Below, in pieces: positions 20,563 through 31,039 of a stretch of DNA of 64,000 bases (positions are counted from its first letter, which is position 1; every line of letters starts with the position of its first letter). Source of the DNA: Piezodorus guildinii (taxonomy: Eukaryota; Arthropoda; Insecta; Hemiptera; Pentatomidae). Position numbers and translations under genes: made by a program. The DNA is taken from positions 3,524,280-3,588,279 of the forward strand of contig CM041297.1 in the NCBI GenBank assembly GCA_023052935.1, given 5' to 3'. The notes beneath the pieces were generated by a model. The model saw only the letters and a program-made list of their open reading frames with translations, had not been told where the DNA came from and made no database searches.

Positions 20563-22092
20563 AGATAAACGGCAGGCTGCTAATCCATTTATCGTGTTCA
20601 AGAGCATTATGTCCCTTCATGGATAGCTTACAGTTATTTCTTCTATTGTTTTATTATTTTTAGTCAATTTAACAGCTGATAGTTTAATAATCGACATATT
20701 CTATCCCTGCTATCTCTATCGAGAAATGGTGTTAGAGACAAAGATGGGCGTCTCGTCAAATAGTCCAGAAGAAATAACAAAATTTTAAATATTTTACTTT
20801 AAAAACAAAACTAAAATCTGATATAAATTAACAAAATGGTATAATTTCACAATTAAATTGCATAAAATAATCATTATTAACTCAATCTAGTCTTATTTTA
20901 AGTCAATTCGCACTGAAATAGTCACACCTAGGACCATCTTATCGCTTACCATCTCCACGTAGTCTCGCTGGACATTTCCTCTTTGGCAGTCATTAGTATA
21001 TTCTAAATGCGAAATTATTTTCTTTATTTTTGAGACATAACAGACTAGTTAAAACAAAGACTAATCGTATGTCCCTTGGGCTAGTAATCCCGGCATGTTT
21101 GATCACTTTATCAAATTAATTAGCTGCTTAGTAAGAGTTTTAGGACCGCGAAAAATGCATTTTACTTTCACTTATTATATATAGTAAAGGGAAAGTATTG
21201 CGATCGTAAAAATTTTCGGATTCCAGTTTTCAACAAAAATACACCTTTTAGTGTCCCCTAATAACCAGGGTCCAAATAATCAAGTCCCGAAAAAATGTTT
21301 GTGTTTGCGTGTGTGTGGTAACTCCCGGGCGGAAACGAAAAGTCCTATAAAACTGAAATTTCATATTTAAGACAAATATAAGCCCGAGACGTTACAAAAC
21401 TTTTTTCATCAAAATGAGCTTACGAGAAGAGCCACTTTATACCATGCATTTTGCACCTTTTTTCGATTTTCTCGAAAACGATTCCGACGATTTTGATTAA
21501 ACTCGCTATATCGATGTAAAATTTAATTGGCTTTAATATAATTTAGGTTTCATTCGGATTAAAGTGGTGTTACAGAGCTTAAATGCCGGTATTTTAGATT
21601 TTCTTTCTCTAAAGTACCTATAATTTTGTAGATTCTATAAAAATAACCCCAATATGCTGTTAGTATTGATAAATAGCAGCTAAATATGTAAGTTTACGAA
21701 TTTGAAAAACAACTATAGGAGAAAACTGAAAAATATTTTTTTAATGCAATTTTTCGTTTTTGAACATAAGAACAGCAATATACATGTATGATATACCATT
21801 GGAAAGCTAAAGATTTTAGAAAAAATATTATCTCATACACAAGCTTTTAAAAGTTAATAGAGAGTGATGAAGAACCGATTAAACTAACTGATTATTTTAG
21901 ATAATAATATAATAGATTTTTTAATAAAACACATGTTTCTATAGAAATTAGAGATTACTAAACTATCAGCTGTTATATTGACCAAGAATAATAAAACAAA
22001 AGAAGAAAAAACTGTATACCACACCAGAAGAAACGATATGCTATTAAACACGATAAATATGTTAGCAGCCAGCTGTTTATCTGTCTGAAATA
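20563..22092. repeat. inverted repeat pair, ~140-bp arms, 1.25 kb apart
   Basis: 20563-20703 and the reverse complement of about 21948-22092 share AGATAAAC.GC.GGCTGCTAA, TTTATCGTGTT, GTTTTATTATT and AACAGCTGATAGTTTA at roughly 75% identity. The interval holds a Helentron-like copy (21163-21950) and a GC-poor spacer without an ORF. It may be an old TIR element or a fold-back duplication. Confidence 0.5.
21163..21950 (+). mobile_element. Helentron/HINE-like element, 3' truncated
   Basis: Starts TTACTTTCACTTATTATATA, then GGGAAAGTATTGCGATCG, a GTGTGTGTGG run, CTCCCGGGCGGAAACG and the following family blocks. It ends near AACACATGTTTCTATAGAAA without the 3' hairpin, where the second arm of the inverted pair begins. 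Confidence 0.6.
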
Positions 22093-22109
22093 ATGTTGGT
22101 ATGGTAAAA

Positions 22110-22700
22110 ATAAGTTTTTATTATTTTTATTTAAAAATATATTTATTGATATCTACAACTGTATTACAAAAAATACATCAAGTAAATGAATTGATGATAT
22201 TACTACACTACCCAATGGCAGCACTCTTAAAAATATTTTAAACTAGAAGGTCTCGTGGCCATCTTCTTTTCAGACGCTCGGAAAGATTGTCAGGATCGAG
22301 GGAAGCAAGGATTGAAACTGATGGATTGGAGTGGGAATGGAGTTTGTCATGGAAGGAATGGTACCTGGCTCGGGCTTAAGTCAGCAACATATGGAATATT
22401 AAGGTCTTTATGAATTAGTTTTTTTGTGACAGAATAAGGAAAATTGAGGATTTTCCGAAGGATTTTGGATTCTAAGGATTGGATACAAGAAAATTCGATG
22501 GTTTAGTAGAGCCCCATAGCTCTACTCCTAATATAGATGTGCCTTTTGAAGTAAAGTGGAAGGTTTGAGCGTTTGTCTAGTAAGTGTTGAAGTAGTCGAA
22601 AACATCGGGCAGTTTCTTGACGTTTTAGTATTGTATGAGGATCTCAGGTAAGACGTTTGTCGAGATTGAGTCCTAATATCGGTCTGTTCAACAGGGACTA
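22110..22700 (-). pseudogene. Jockey-like retrotransposon 3' end
   Basis: Minus strand: the end shared by this family (tail ACTGTATTACAAAAAATACA, then codons for the PPRRLKRRWP-type block near 22260), then NAPYF-type and ELWGSTKPSN-type pieces (22440-22520), and LLQHLLDKR upstream of them. Frameshifted; an A/T run near 22705 marks the break. Confidence 0.75.
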
Positions 22701-22839
22701 GAGGAGAGTTATTAAAAAAAAAAAAAAAAGTTTCTAAAAATATTTCTAGATGTATTTTCGATGAGGTAGTCATCTATCCATCTGGCTCCTGGACTAAAAC
22801 TAAAGCTACTTACAAAGATCAGCTTGATAGTAATAAATG

Positions 22840-23480
22840 GCGAAAATAGTTGTGGGATCCTGGACTAATGTTTTTGACTACTTTGACTACTGTTGCGCGG
22901 TTTATGGGGGTGTCTCTGGAGATCTTGAAGCTAAACTAAATCGATTATTTAACTTCTGGTACGTTTCATCTTTGGGATATCGAGGGACACCTCTGTAACC
23001 CCATTATACAAGGAGTTAAAGTGGCTTTACCCATCATACCGTTCTAAGTACTTCCTGGCATCCTTTCTCTTCCAAGTTCTCCGATCTCAACGTCCGTCTT
23101 ACATCTCTGATATACTTTCATTTAAATCCTCAGTCCACACCTGCAACACTTGTCCGCGACCTTCGGACCTGTATATAGATCTTTATAGATAGATATATCT
23201 TTATAGATATAAACAGATCTTTCCTTATCCGATCCTCGTCCATATGGAATTCTATTCCTTCTTATATCCGTCATTCCAATACTCTTCCGACCTTCAAATC
23301 CCGTTTATTCAAACACTTCCTGTCTATCCAATTTTCAATAAAAATTGGCAGAGAGAAACGATTATTTATCTAATTTTATTTTGTATATTAAAGATTTATG
23401 AATTTTATTTTATGCATAATTTATTTTGCAATGTATATATGAACATATTTTTATTTTTTTCGTTCTTGTCTAATTTGTTT
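22840..23480 (+). pseudogene. CR1/L2-like LINE, C-terminal region
   Basis: Several frames together give KLNRLFN, a VTPLYKELKWLYPSYRSKYF-like block, FQVLRSQRPSYISDILSFK and a later IWNSIPSYIRHS..LPTFKS stretch. This is the same family as the copy at 59.3 kb (HVTHLYAELKWLLPSTRRQY). A small ATAGATCTTTATAGAT duplication lies at 23165-23220. Its 3' end is probably the tail at 24.36-24.50 kb, displaced by the Penelope-like segment between. Confidence 0.7.
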
Positions 23481-23550
23481 TTCTAAATTATTATAAGAAG
23501 CTACCTATGAATTTATAAATATTATTTCGGGACATAATACACTATTATAG

Positions 23551-23690
23551 TCGGCACATAATTAAAATAGCACTTATTTTAAATGTGTGTTTCTAATTTA
23601 TGACCGCACCCCCAACCATCTTCCTCATCTAATTTCTCAACGGTTAACAAAAACTCCATCATTATGAATCCTCTCTCTCGGGGCCCGCAA
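23551..23690 (+). mobile_element. arm of a hammerhead element, 5' truncated
   Basis: Starts inside the hammerhead (TCGGCACATAATTAAAATAG) and continues through ATGACCGCACCCCCAACCAT, CTCATCTAATTTCTCAACGG and AACTCCATCATTATGAATCC. It then leads without a break into the ORF-bearing DNA at 23.8 kb, unlike the other copies, which end at this point. Confidence 0.6.
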
Positions 23691-23789
23691 GCAGATAGCA
23701 ACCAACCTCTGCACCATAGTATCTACCTCTACACCATAGTAATCTACCTCTTCGTCGTAGTAACCGATTAGCAAATAGAAGATCTCATG

Positions 23790-24357
23790 GCCCTACCTTG
23801 ACATCTCAACATTCTTCATTCCACACTTCGTTTTCTTGTCATCAAATTTCACCTATATCTCTTGTAAATCCTTCCTCTCCAACCGTTTCTTCTTCTACTC
23901 AATTTAATTTGTCTTTTTCTTCCTTAAAATCCTCCTTCCCCCATCTTAAATCTCAGTTTAATTTATTCTCCAATCTTCACAAACGGCTAGCTAACAGTTT
24001 AGAACAAAGGATCTTTCTCTTAAAATGCGATCTAATGCAGTTTTTCCAAAATTCATAGAATATTCTTTAAATCATATCATAACTTCAAAATCATCTTTTC
24101 CAAAATTAGCATCATTGGCTCTTAAATTTAAAAAGATCCCTTCTAAATATCAAAATCAAGAATGCATCTTACAGATTAATTCCCTAAATAAAAAAATATC
24201 CACTCTTAAAATTTTATTCAATAATTATATTAACAATAACAACCTTACAATTCTCGACACAGTTATATCATCCATATTCAAGTCCAGTAGAAGCAGAAAA
24301 AAACAAAAACTCATTACAAAATACAATAACCTCTACAATAATAATTATTATTGATTT
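23790..24357 (+). pseudogene. Penelope-like element ORF fragment, frameshifted, tentative
   Basis: Two overlapping frames (23798-24058 and 24025-24354) read as one protein: an Ser/Phe-rich stretch, then LHKRLANSLEQRIFLLKC, a frame change near 24025, then FPKFIEYSLNHIITSKSSFP and a Lys-rich end. The middle aligns with the ORF at 9767-10003. It lies directly downstream of a hammerhead arm, the position expected for an ORF after a Penelope pseudo-LTR. No RT motif follows. The family assignment is an inference from pattern and context. Confidence 0.45.
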
Positions 24358-24360
24358 TCT

Positions 24361-24495
24361 TTTTCATTTATGTTGCTTTTTATTTATTTTTTTACTCTAA
24401 GACACTGAAGCTCTAATTTAATTTTCTTGCAATATTATTCTGAAGGGACTTGTCCCAGAATAAATAAAGGATTTATTATTATTATTATTATTAAT
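24361..24495 (+). mobile_element. LINE 3' tail with GGGAC hairpin and (ATT)n
   Basis: GAAGGGACTTGTCCCAGAAT and AAATAAAGG followed by an ATT run. The same hairpin-AATAAA layout ends the LINE at 60.06 kb. Likely the displaced 3' end of the copy at 22.84 kb. Confidence 0.6.
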
Positions 24496-25105
24496 GTATA
24501 CATAGAATTTTTTTTTCAATTTAGGGGGTTCTTGCTATTCTACTGAATATAGGAAGAGATCCCCCAAAAAAATTTGTTTGGAACAACTTCTCTAAGACAA
24601 ACCATTTCCACGACCAGAATCGTCGGCCACCCCTGACTCACATAAAAGTGCCGGTACCTTTGCAAAGGTGGCCCGTACTAACAAGCGCCTCTTTATGAAG
24701 TACCGACAGACCTCCCGTAAAGAACCGCTACCGTACACACCCGCCGACAGTTATTATCCTATATTACACAATTATACAATCAGTACTTAGTCCTATAGTA
24801 GCCTTTGTAGGGTGGGTACCTGGCCCTTCGGCCGCCCTGTAGTTAGTCTGGCGCCCGCCCATTCACAGGCGGCGCTGTCTGTCATCAGCTCTTTGAAGTC
24901 CTTTCGTAGTCAATGTAAGTATTTAAATAAATTTGAAAATAAGAATAATATTAGGACCTTGATAAAGTTTTCCCCGTTTTTTTTTTTTTTTTTTGTTAAA
25001 ATGAAAGTGAATGGTAAAAAGGAAGTCATTCAATGTATTACTGACAAACTAGGCACTATTTTAATCTACCCTCTGGGTGCATATACATTCAAAGTTAATA
25101 ATATC
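24496..25105. other. GC-richer unassigned DNA
   Basis: 24600-24900 is richer in GC and CpG than its surroundings, with CTGGCGCCCGCCCATTCACA near 24850. An imperfect hairpin (GGGGG.TCTT ... AAGA..CCCCC) lies at 24523-24565. The open frame at 24812-25111 has no recognisable domain. Confidence 0.3.
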
Positions 25106-26034
25106 TTGTAATAATGTTAAATTTCGTATTTAAAACAACTTTACGCCCGTGACGTTGCAACAACCTTTTCATTAAAATCAGCGAACTAGAAGAACCACTT
25201 TATACAATGCATTTTTCATCTTTTCACGATTTTCACAATATCGAGAAAACCTTTTCTCCGGTTCTTAACCCGTGAACTTTGACATTGAAAGATGTTATTA
25301 AATAGACTTAGTAACAAATATCTAGTAAGATAGGGCAACTTTTATGAAATATTTAAAATGTGGTGGTATAAAATATGTTTCGCCGATTTATTCAAAATTA
25401 TATTATACAAAGAAAAACAGAAACGTAATATCAAAAAATCACTATTAAACTTTTCAAAAAGAGGCTTACACCCAACATCGTTAAACGTATTCACACCCTC
25501 AAAAATGTTCCGTACAAATTATCTATACGAGAAAGAAAATATTATGTATTGTTGAATATTTTAAGAATCTACTACTTCGTGTTAACACACAATATTTTAG
25601 AAAATGGTTGTTTTTATTTAAAAAACGCTGCAAAATATTACTCAATGGCTTGTATTTTGCAAATAAATATGTAAGGGTAATGCAATTTATATATACATAT
25701 ATTTTTTTTGTACATTGTGTTGTCTTGTTCTCAAAAATCCTTGTAATTTCTTCTTAATATGCAATATTAACCGAGTTTAGGGGGACTTACCTTTTTTATA
25801 ATTAGTGAATACCATAACATTATTTTTTTTACTTTATTTACAATAATCAAGTTGAGATTATTATTAAATTATTGAAGCAGTTATAGTTACAATATCAAGT
25901 TGAGATTGAGATTTATTTCAATTAATTCTTTAATGGTTTCCCTCATATTTATCTCTAACTGCATTTGAAAATTCTTTAATCGATTTTAACAACGGAGATA
26001 AGTGAAAGTCGTGTGTTGCCCGCACCAGATTTTT
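25106..26034 (+). mobile_element. Helentron-like remnant, interrupted
   Basis: 25106-25265 matches the inner block (TTTCGTATTTAAAACAACTT, ACCACTTTATACAATGCATT). 25890-26034 carries the 3' end (GATAAGTGAAAGTCGTGTGT, CCCGCACCAGA). The 25270-25880 DNA between is AT-rich with an unrecognised 65-codon frame. Confidence 0.5.
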
Positions 26035-26036
26035 TT

Positions 26037-26640
26037 TTGTTTTGATTATCATGGATGCTTCCATTGCTTGCGATAAGCCCCCTTGGATAGAATCCTCTTC
26101 GACCACGAGGATATCACCCCTCGAAGACGGTAGGTCTGTTTCTCGTCCCGATGTCCCAAGTTATTATCGTAACTCAAGAACGAGGCGGAATGGTTCTTCC
26201 CATATTCCTGATGAGGTGCTCGAAATAACCTCCTCGCACTGTTTTCCTTCTCTCAAAGCGTCATCAAAATTAATCTCAACAGCCTCCTTAATAATGAATT
26301 AAGGCTAAATGAAGACGACGTTTTCTTAATATTTAGGTGGAGTAGAGACAGTAACGAGACCCAGCTGCCGTTCTAAAGCTGAGAGCTGGAGAGAGAAGGC
26401 TGGGGGAGAGGTTGGTATTAAACTAATAAACTGCGGCTAATGGTAAGTGCCCCCCCACCTAATGAATTTTGCGGTCAGCTGTTCCATCTTAAAGCCAGGA
26501 CTCCGGAGGGTGGCTTTCATCAATCATATCTGATGGCTTTATCGATCCAGGGTCGTCTTCTTGGTTCTGGAGTAGAGGTTGTTTTCCAAGTTCCAAGCAG
26601 GATTGCTGGATATAAGTTAATAATGTTTGGTATATTATCC
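26037..26640. other. GC-richer DNA, no recognised gene
   Basis: Open frames at 26042-26302 and 26440-26649 give proteins I do not recognise. A GGTAAGTG, a good 5' splice-site match, occurs at about 26439. With no partner exon identified I do not call a gene. Confidence 0.3.
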
Positions 26641-26800
26641 TCTATATAAAGCTTTGTAATCGACAAAAAAAAGAAAAATGATTCAGAAAAAAAAATCCGT
26701 TTGTCCGGATTAATTTTTTTTTAATTCACCACAAAAATACCCAGGCATCCAACGATGATCTAAATTCCTAGATGTTGATATGAGCTGGTTATTTTTAAAA
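26640..26800 (+). repeat. unknown short repeat, as at 6.5-7.2 kb
   Basis: AAGCTTTGTAATCGACAAAA, then an A run, CCGTTTGTCCGG and AACGATGATCTAAATTCCTA, partly matching the 6.8-7.0 kb region. Confidence 0.35.
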
Positions 26801-26991
26801 TGGCGCCTCCTTAGAAGTCATTTAGTTCAATAACTCAGTTATTATTTAAAATAGAGGAAAAATGTATTAATGTTTTATAACGAAAAAATCACGAATAATT
26901 ATAAAACAAAAAAAAAAAATTGAAATTTCAGCCATAACTGATTTTTTTTTTTGAAGATAGAAAAAAATATGTGTGAAGTTTCAGAATCAAG

Positions 26992-27290
26992 GGAGCTCGT
27001 GGCTAAGTGGCACGCCAGTCTCGCATGTCAAAGGTTGTGAGTTCGAATCCCGCTGCCGATGGAACTTTTATAGGCATATAATTAAATGAGGATTCACTCA
27101 CAGCCTCTTACCCAGGTATGTGAGACCCGTCAGCCAACTGGTTTTTGGCACTCGAAAAAATAGGCGTAGGGAGTGAGGATCCTATCCTATAAAATTTCTT
27201 CGAGAAACGTGGTGTGTATATTCTCCCAGGAGATTACACCATGTGCCCAAGGGCTCCCACGACCTGTCGCGCCAGAGAAAGAAAAAAAAA
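26992..27290 (+). mobile_element. tRNA-derived SINE, family 2
   Basis: tRNA-like head GGAGCTCGTGGCTAAGTGGC (A box) with the B box GAGTTCGAATCCC near 27038-27051. The body includes TGAGACCCGTCAGCCAACTG and GACCTGTCGCGCCAGA, ending in GAAAGAAAAAAA. A reverse copy of the same family is at 56487-56768. A TA run follows. Confidence 0.75.
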
Positions 27291-27374
27291 AAGAATATAT
27301 ATATATATATATTATATATATAATAAGCATTGCTTTTGATTAATTGCCTATAAACAGATATATAAACCGGGTTT

Positions 27375-27915
27375 ATGAGATTAATATACAATCTCTCCAA
27401 ACAGCCACACGTCTCTCACTGGTATTCTTGTCAAAGGTGGCTCTATCCTGAGTCGCAAGGAAATACCTACTTGGCATCTTCCTATTACCATCCAGAAAAC
27501 CTTCCTATATCTTCGACCTCCTTACTCCTCGCAAACACCAAATACAAGATCCCAACCTACCGATATATAGCACAGCATAGTATGAAAGGTCTATCATTAT
27601 GCGTTACTTCTCTATCATGCTTCGGAACTCATTACTCATTTCCCTCCGAAAATTGTCGTCTCTAACCATATTCAAACGCCAATTATTTAAACTCCTCCTC
27701 AAAAATTAATCTTCCGCACATATGTGATAAATCTAGACTTTGATAATACTTAACCAAACTCATTTCATGTTGTTATCTTTTTTTTTTTTTTTTTTTTTTG
27801 TGTTTTGTACCTTTTATTGATATTAACTATATTTACTTGACTAAATAATTATATCTCAAACGAAGCCATAAAAATTGGACTTCTTCGAAATGTCCCATAA
27901 TAAAAATTATTAACA
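27375..27915 (+). pseudogene. CR1/L2-like LINE, C-terminal region and 3' end
   Basis: Fragments such as THVSHWYSCQRWLYPESQGN and IFKRQLFKLLLKN match the family at 59.3 and 22.9 kb, but frames change several times. The 3' end reads TGGACTTCTTCGAAATGTCC followed by CATAATAAAAATTATTA, the same hairpin-AATAAA design. A T run lies at 27779-27800. Confidence 0.6.
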
Positions 27916-28595
27916 TTAGACACGGTAGTGTGATCTTGGCCTAATCACCTCATTGCACGGCCGTTGGCCTAGAAACAGTACGAATATATATATACGAAGA
28001 GAAACCAAGACGCTTTATAGGATTTTTAATTAATTGTTGTTTTTTTTTTCTAAAATAATCAACTTGAATATTACATCCGAAAAAAATGAATAGGCAATGA
28101 GTATATTGCCCGGGAGTGGGTTAAATATTGAGTAGGCGGTGGCGTTACAGCTACCCTTTATAGCCCATTGTTAGTTTGATAACTTTCCGCTAGAGCGAGC
28201 CCGTATTACTTCCGCTTCTCGTTAATATCAAAATACATGATGGCTTCCGATCATCTCCATCTAATGGACTTCATTGTATTCGCTTCTCATGGCACTCATT
28301 TTGGGATTTTTTTATTGAAAATGTCGTTTCTGCTTTTTATTGTCCGTTCTATTTGAAAGATAATTGGTATTATTTTCTTGGTAGATCTTAATATCACATA
28401 GCCTTCATAGCATGACTGTATTACATTAATTTAGTATTTATTTGTTTAGCTTTCTTAAATTTAAATCAAAAAGTCCAGTGAAGTTTTAACATCACAAATC
28501 ACTATTAAAAAATAATTGTTTTGAACTTAAGGAACGGTAAGAAAGATGGGTAATATACAGTTGAAAAAAAAAAAAAAAAAAAAAAACATCGTATG
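27916..28595. other. spacer, nothing recognised
   Basis: A moderately GC-rich block at 28090-28260, otherwise AT-rich, with an A run at 28563-28586. No ORF of interest. Confidence 0.4.
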
Positions 28596-28679
28596 CTAAA
28601 ATCGTTGACCGTTGATAAATTAGATGAGGAAGATGGTTGGGAGTGCGGTCATTAAAGAGAAACACACATTAAAACTTGG

Positions 28680-28952
28680 AGTGTGTGTGTTTATTTATTT
28701 AACGTCACTTTATGCTACTATGGCTAATCGGACGATGCTACAGTGGGAGTCCTAAATTTTGCCTATCCAGGTTTTATTAGAATATCTGACATCGCACAGG
28801 CTCGGGACCACCTTTTAACGTCCCCTCCGAAGGACGGCATAACTAAGGATTTTTTACTACCATTAAAAAATCCTAGGACCATCTGCGGGTTTGAACCCGT
28901 GATCTTTGGCATAGGAGGATGTTATGCTAACCACCCAGCTACAAGTGATCCC
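28680..28952 (-). mobile_element. tRNA-derived SINE, family 1
   Basis: Complete reverse copy with head (GGTTTGAACCCGTGATCTTT, CCACCCAGCTACAAGTGATC) and a GTGTGTTTATTTATTTAACG tail. The direct repeat AAAACTTGG flanks it (28671-28679, 28953-28961). It interrupts the left arm of the hammerhead element. A small deletion relative to the 50.5-kb copy removes GATAGGGATCTTTAACGAG near 28783. Confidence 0.85.
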
Positions 28953-28978
28953 AAAACTTGGTGATATTTTAAATATGT

Positions 28979-29018
28979 GCCGACGTTTCGCCCTACTTTG
29001 TGGGCTTTCTTCAGGGTT
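28979..29018 (-). ncRNA. hammerhead ribozyme-like motif
   Basis: Minus strand: CTGAAGA (position 7 is A, which hammerheads tolerate), stem II GCCC/GGGC, GAAAC, GTC, GGC. Stem I is weaker (ACC against GGC). The inverted partner at 29095-29120 has lost most of stem II and has GAAAT, so it is dead. Confidence 0.5.
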
Positions 29019-29204
29019 GACTCTGAAACGGTGTTTGAAGAAGTCTGACACTTCTTGACACACCGTCACTTCTTTAGACACCGTCTCAGAGTCAACCCTG
29101 AAGTAGGCCGAAATGTCGGCACATATTTAAAATATCACCAAGTTTTAATGTGTGTTTTTCTTTAATGACCGCACCCCCAACCATCTTCCTCATCTAAAAT
29201 CGTA

Positions 29205-29380
29205 TAAGGTACTAGGAAGTAATGAGAAGCGGATAAAACAAAGTGATTCTTGTAGATAATTATATAAATAATTATTCAATTAAATACACGTCTCTATCGA
29301 AACTCAATTTAATTTTTTAACCGTTTAACGTTATTTAAAAGTTTTGAACTTAATTTTTATCTTTTTTTTGCGCTCCAGAT
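29205..29380 (+). mobile_element. Helentron-like fragment
   Basis: The block GATAATTATATAAATAATTA, then ACACGTCTCTATCGAAACTC and GAATTTAATTTTTTAACCG-like DNA follows the inner 3' part of the family. No terminus. Confidence 0.35.
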
Positions 29381-29473
29381 GTTCTTTTACAATCCATATT
29401 GTAATAAAAAATTAGATTAATCAATGGTTTTTCAATATAAAAGGCTGACCATAATCTATAAATATATTGTTTG

Positions 29474-29718
29474 TTGATTTATTAATTTAACGATACTTTT
29501 AAGCCAGTCGGACCATGCTCGATGGGAGTCCTAAATGTTTCCTATCTGGATTAACTAGGTAGGTATCTTTAGCTAGTAGCTGACGTTTCACAGACCACTT
29601 TTTTAAGACCCCTCAGAAGGGCGGCATAACTAAGGATTTGTTACACTTTTAAAGAATCCTAGACCCATCAGCTGTTTTTAAACTCGTGACCTTGGGAATA
29701 GAAAGCTGTTATCAAATA
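29474..29718 (-). mobile_element. SINE family 1, old diverged copy
   Basis: ATTTAACGATACTTTTAAGC, GATGGGAGTCCTAAATGTTT and CCTCAGAAGGGCGGCATAAC match the body at perhaps 75-80%. The tRNA head is decayed. Confidence 0.6.
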
Positions 29719-29799
29719 TATTTAGTAGCTATGTATTGTATCTAGTAAAATGTTGGAAATTTTATAATTTTTTAAAAAAATTTTGTTGTATAAAATATA

Positions 29800-29920
29800 T
29801 AGGGAGCGGTGTAGCTGAGTTGGTTAGCGCGCTTTGCTATGAACACGTATTGTCTTGGAAACTAGATGACCAAAATCTTAGAGATCGTGTCTCGGTGCCT
29901 GGGGGCTTTTAATTGCATAT
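29800..29920 (+). mobile_element. tRNA-like SINE, family 3
   Basis: GGAGCGGTGTAGCTGAGTTG followed by GTTAGCGCGCTTTGCT has a clear A-box-type start. GATGACCAAAATCTTAGAGA and TCTCGGTGCCTGGGGG follow. It matches 481-612. It is too long and unpaired in the middle to be a working tRNA. Confidence 0.5.
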
Positions 29921-29932
29921 TAGGGGTTGCCT

Positions 29933-30190
29933 GTAGCATGGTAGTTATCATAACAACCCCCTATACCACATATCCCGGGTTCAAAGCCGCAGGTGGCCCT
30001 AGGATTTTTTAATGGGAGTTAATTCCCTTCGGAGGGGACGTTAAAAGGTGGCCCCAAGCCTGTGCGATGTCAGGTACTCGTTAAAGATCCCTATCCTAAT
30101 TAAACCTGGATAGGCAAAGTTTAGGACTCCCACATCGTCCGATTTGCTATAGCAGCATAAAGTGACGTTAAATAAATAAACAAACAAACT
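29933..30190 (+). mobile_element. tRNA-derived SINE, family 1
   Basis: Head GGGGTTGCCTGTAGCATGG and B box GGGTTCAAAGCC, body CCCTTCGGAGGGGACGTTAA, tail AAATAAATAAACAAACAAA. A possible short direct repeat CATATTA is at both sides. About 20 bp are deleted near 30020. Confidence 0.8.
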
Positions 30191-30867
30191 CCATATTATA
30201 ATTTCCCTTATTATATATTGCATTGTACGTGAATGTAAAATTCTCACTGTTATTTAAAAGCTCTTAGATATATTACTTTCATGCATTCTATTATATTTTC
30301 CTAATACTATTTAATAATTACACACTTAGAAACCATAAATTATCACTTTTTATTATTTTCACAATTCGAACAGCTGTTTTTATTTAACATCTGTTGTATT
30401 TCATATATAGTACATTCGTAAATCCAATTTTAACAGGTATTTTTTTAGAGCTAATACTTACATCATTTGATTTCACTCGTGGACTATACCAACATCGCTG
30501 ATTGCTATTATCTGACACCGAAATCCCACGAACACCTCACTGATATAACATCACATTACAACTCCTAACACTTCACGACTGGAACAATGTATAACAAGCC
30601 ACGACAAATGATATCTAACCCATGTAATGTATACTTGTATGTTCGTGATCTGCTGAAGTTCGGTCACATGAAAAATACAGAGTTGGTTTGTTTATTGATA
30701 AAGAAATCAAAATAGGAATAAATCAATATTTATATATATATAAGCATACGTGAAAAAACAGCGGGCCATTTCGAAAACAAATAAAATATAATAGGAAAAG
30801 ATCTGAAAAGGTCAATAATGAAACCGCGAGTTCCTTTCCTTGAGGAAAACGTGAGTGCCATATTGAA

Positions 30868-31000
30868 CCTTTAAACATTGGTCGAAAGTATCAGATGCTG
30901 TTGCTAAGGAAGAGTGAAGGTGATTGGTCGAAAGTATCTGTTGCTAAGGAAAAGAGAACGCGATTGGTCGATTACCTTCCCGTTGCTAAGCAAAGGCGCG
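30868..31000 (+). promoter_or_regulatory. three-fold ATTGG + GTTGCTAAG module with an E2F-like site
   Basis: ATTGGTCGAAAGTATC or a shorter form, followed by GTTGCTAAGGAA (last copy GTTGCTAAGCAA), occurs three times at about 30880, 30921 and 30961. ATTGG is the inverted CCAAT box (NF-Y) and GTTGCTAAGCAA is close to an RFX X-box. GGCGCGGGA (E2F-like) follows near 30995, and GCCATATTG (YY1-like) precedes near 30849. It looks like a promoter or enhancer of a host gene lying outside the visible coding sequence. Confidence 0.4.
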
Positions 31001-31039
31001 GGATGCCCTTTTGTACTTGGCATTATTACATTATGTATG

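Larger units (their letters stand above)
28606..29193 (-). mobile_element. hammerhead-bearing inverted-repeat element
   Basis: Left arm TGACCGTTGATAAATTAGAT, GAGGAAGATGGTTGGG, GTGCGGTCATTAAA; the right arm is its inverse, ending CCATCTTCCTCAT. Near the centre, CAGGGTTGACTCTGAAACGG and its inverse at 29070-29100 extend the fold-back. The 10-bp direct repeat CTAAAATCGT (28596-28605, 29194-29203) flanks it. The longer end is on the left, so it lies in reverse relative to the 18-kb copy. A SINE sits in the left arm. Confidence 0.65.

Noticed and set aside
26210..26240. hammerhead-like CCTGATGA..GAAA
   Set aside because: CTGATGA and GAAAT are close by chance; there is no stem II, stem I or cleavage triplet.
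26042..26649. pair of GC-rich open frames as a gene
   Set aside because: No domain recognised. The GGTAAGTG splice-like site alone is not evidence of an intron.
26992..27065. functional tRNA gene
   Set aside because: A and B boxes are present, but the body continues as a dispersed SINE with a second copy at 56.5 kb, and the acceptor stem does not close. The same holds for the family-1 heads.
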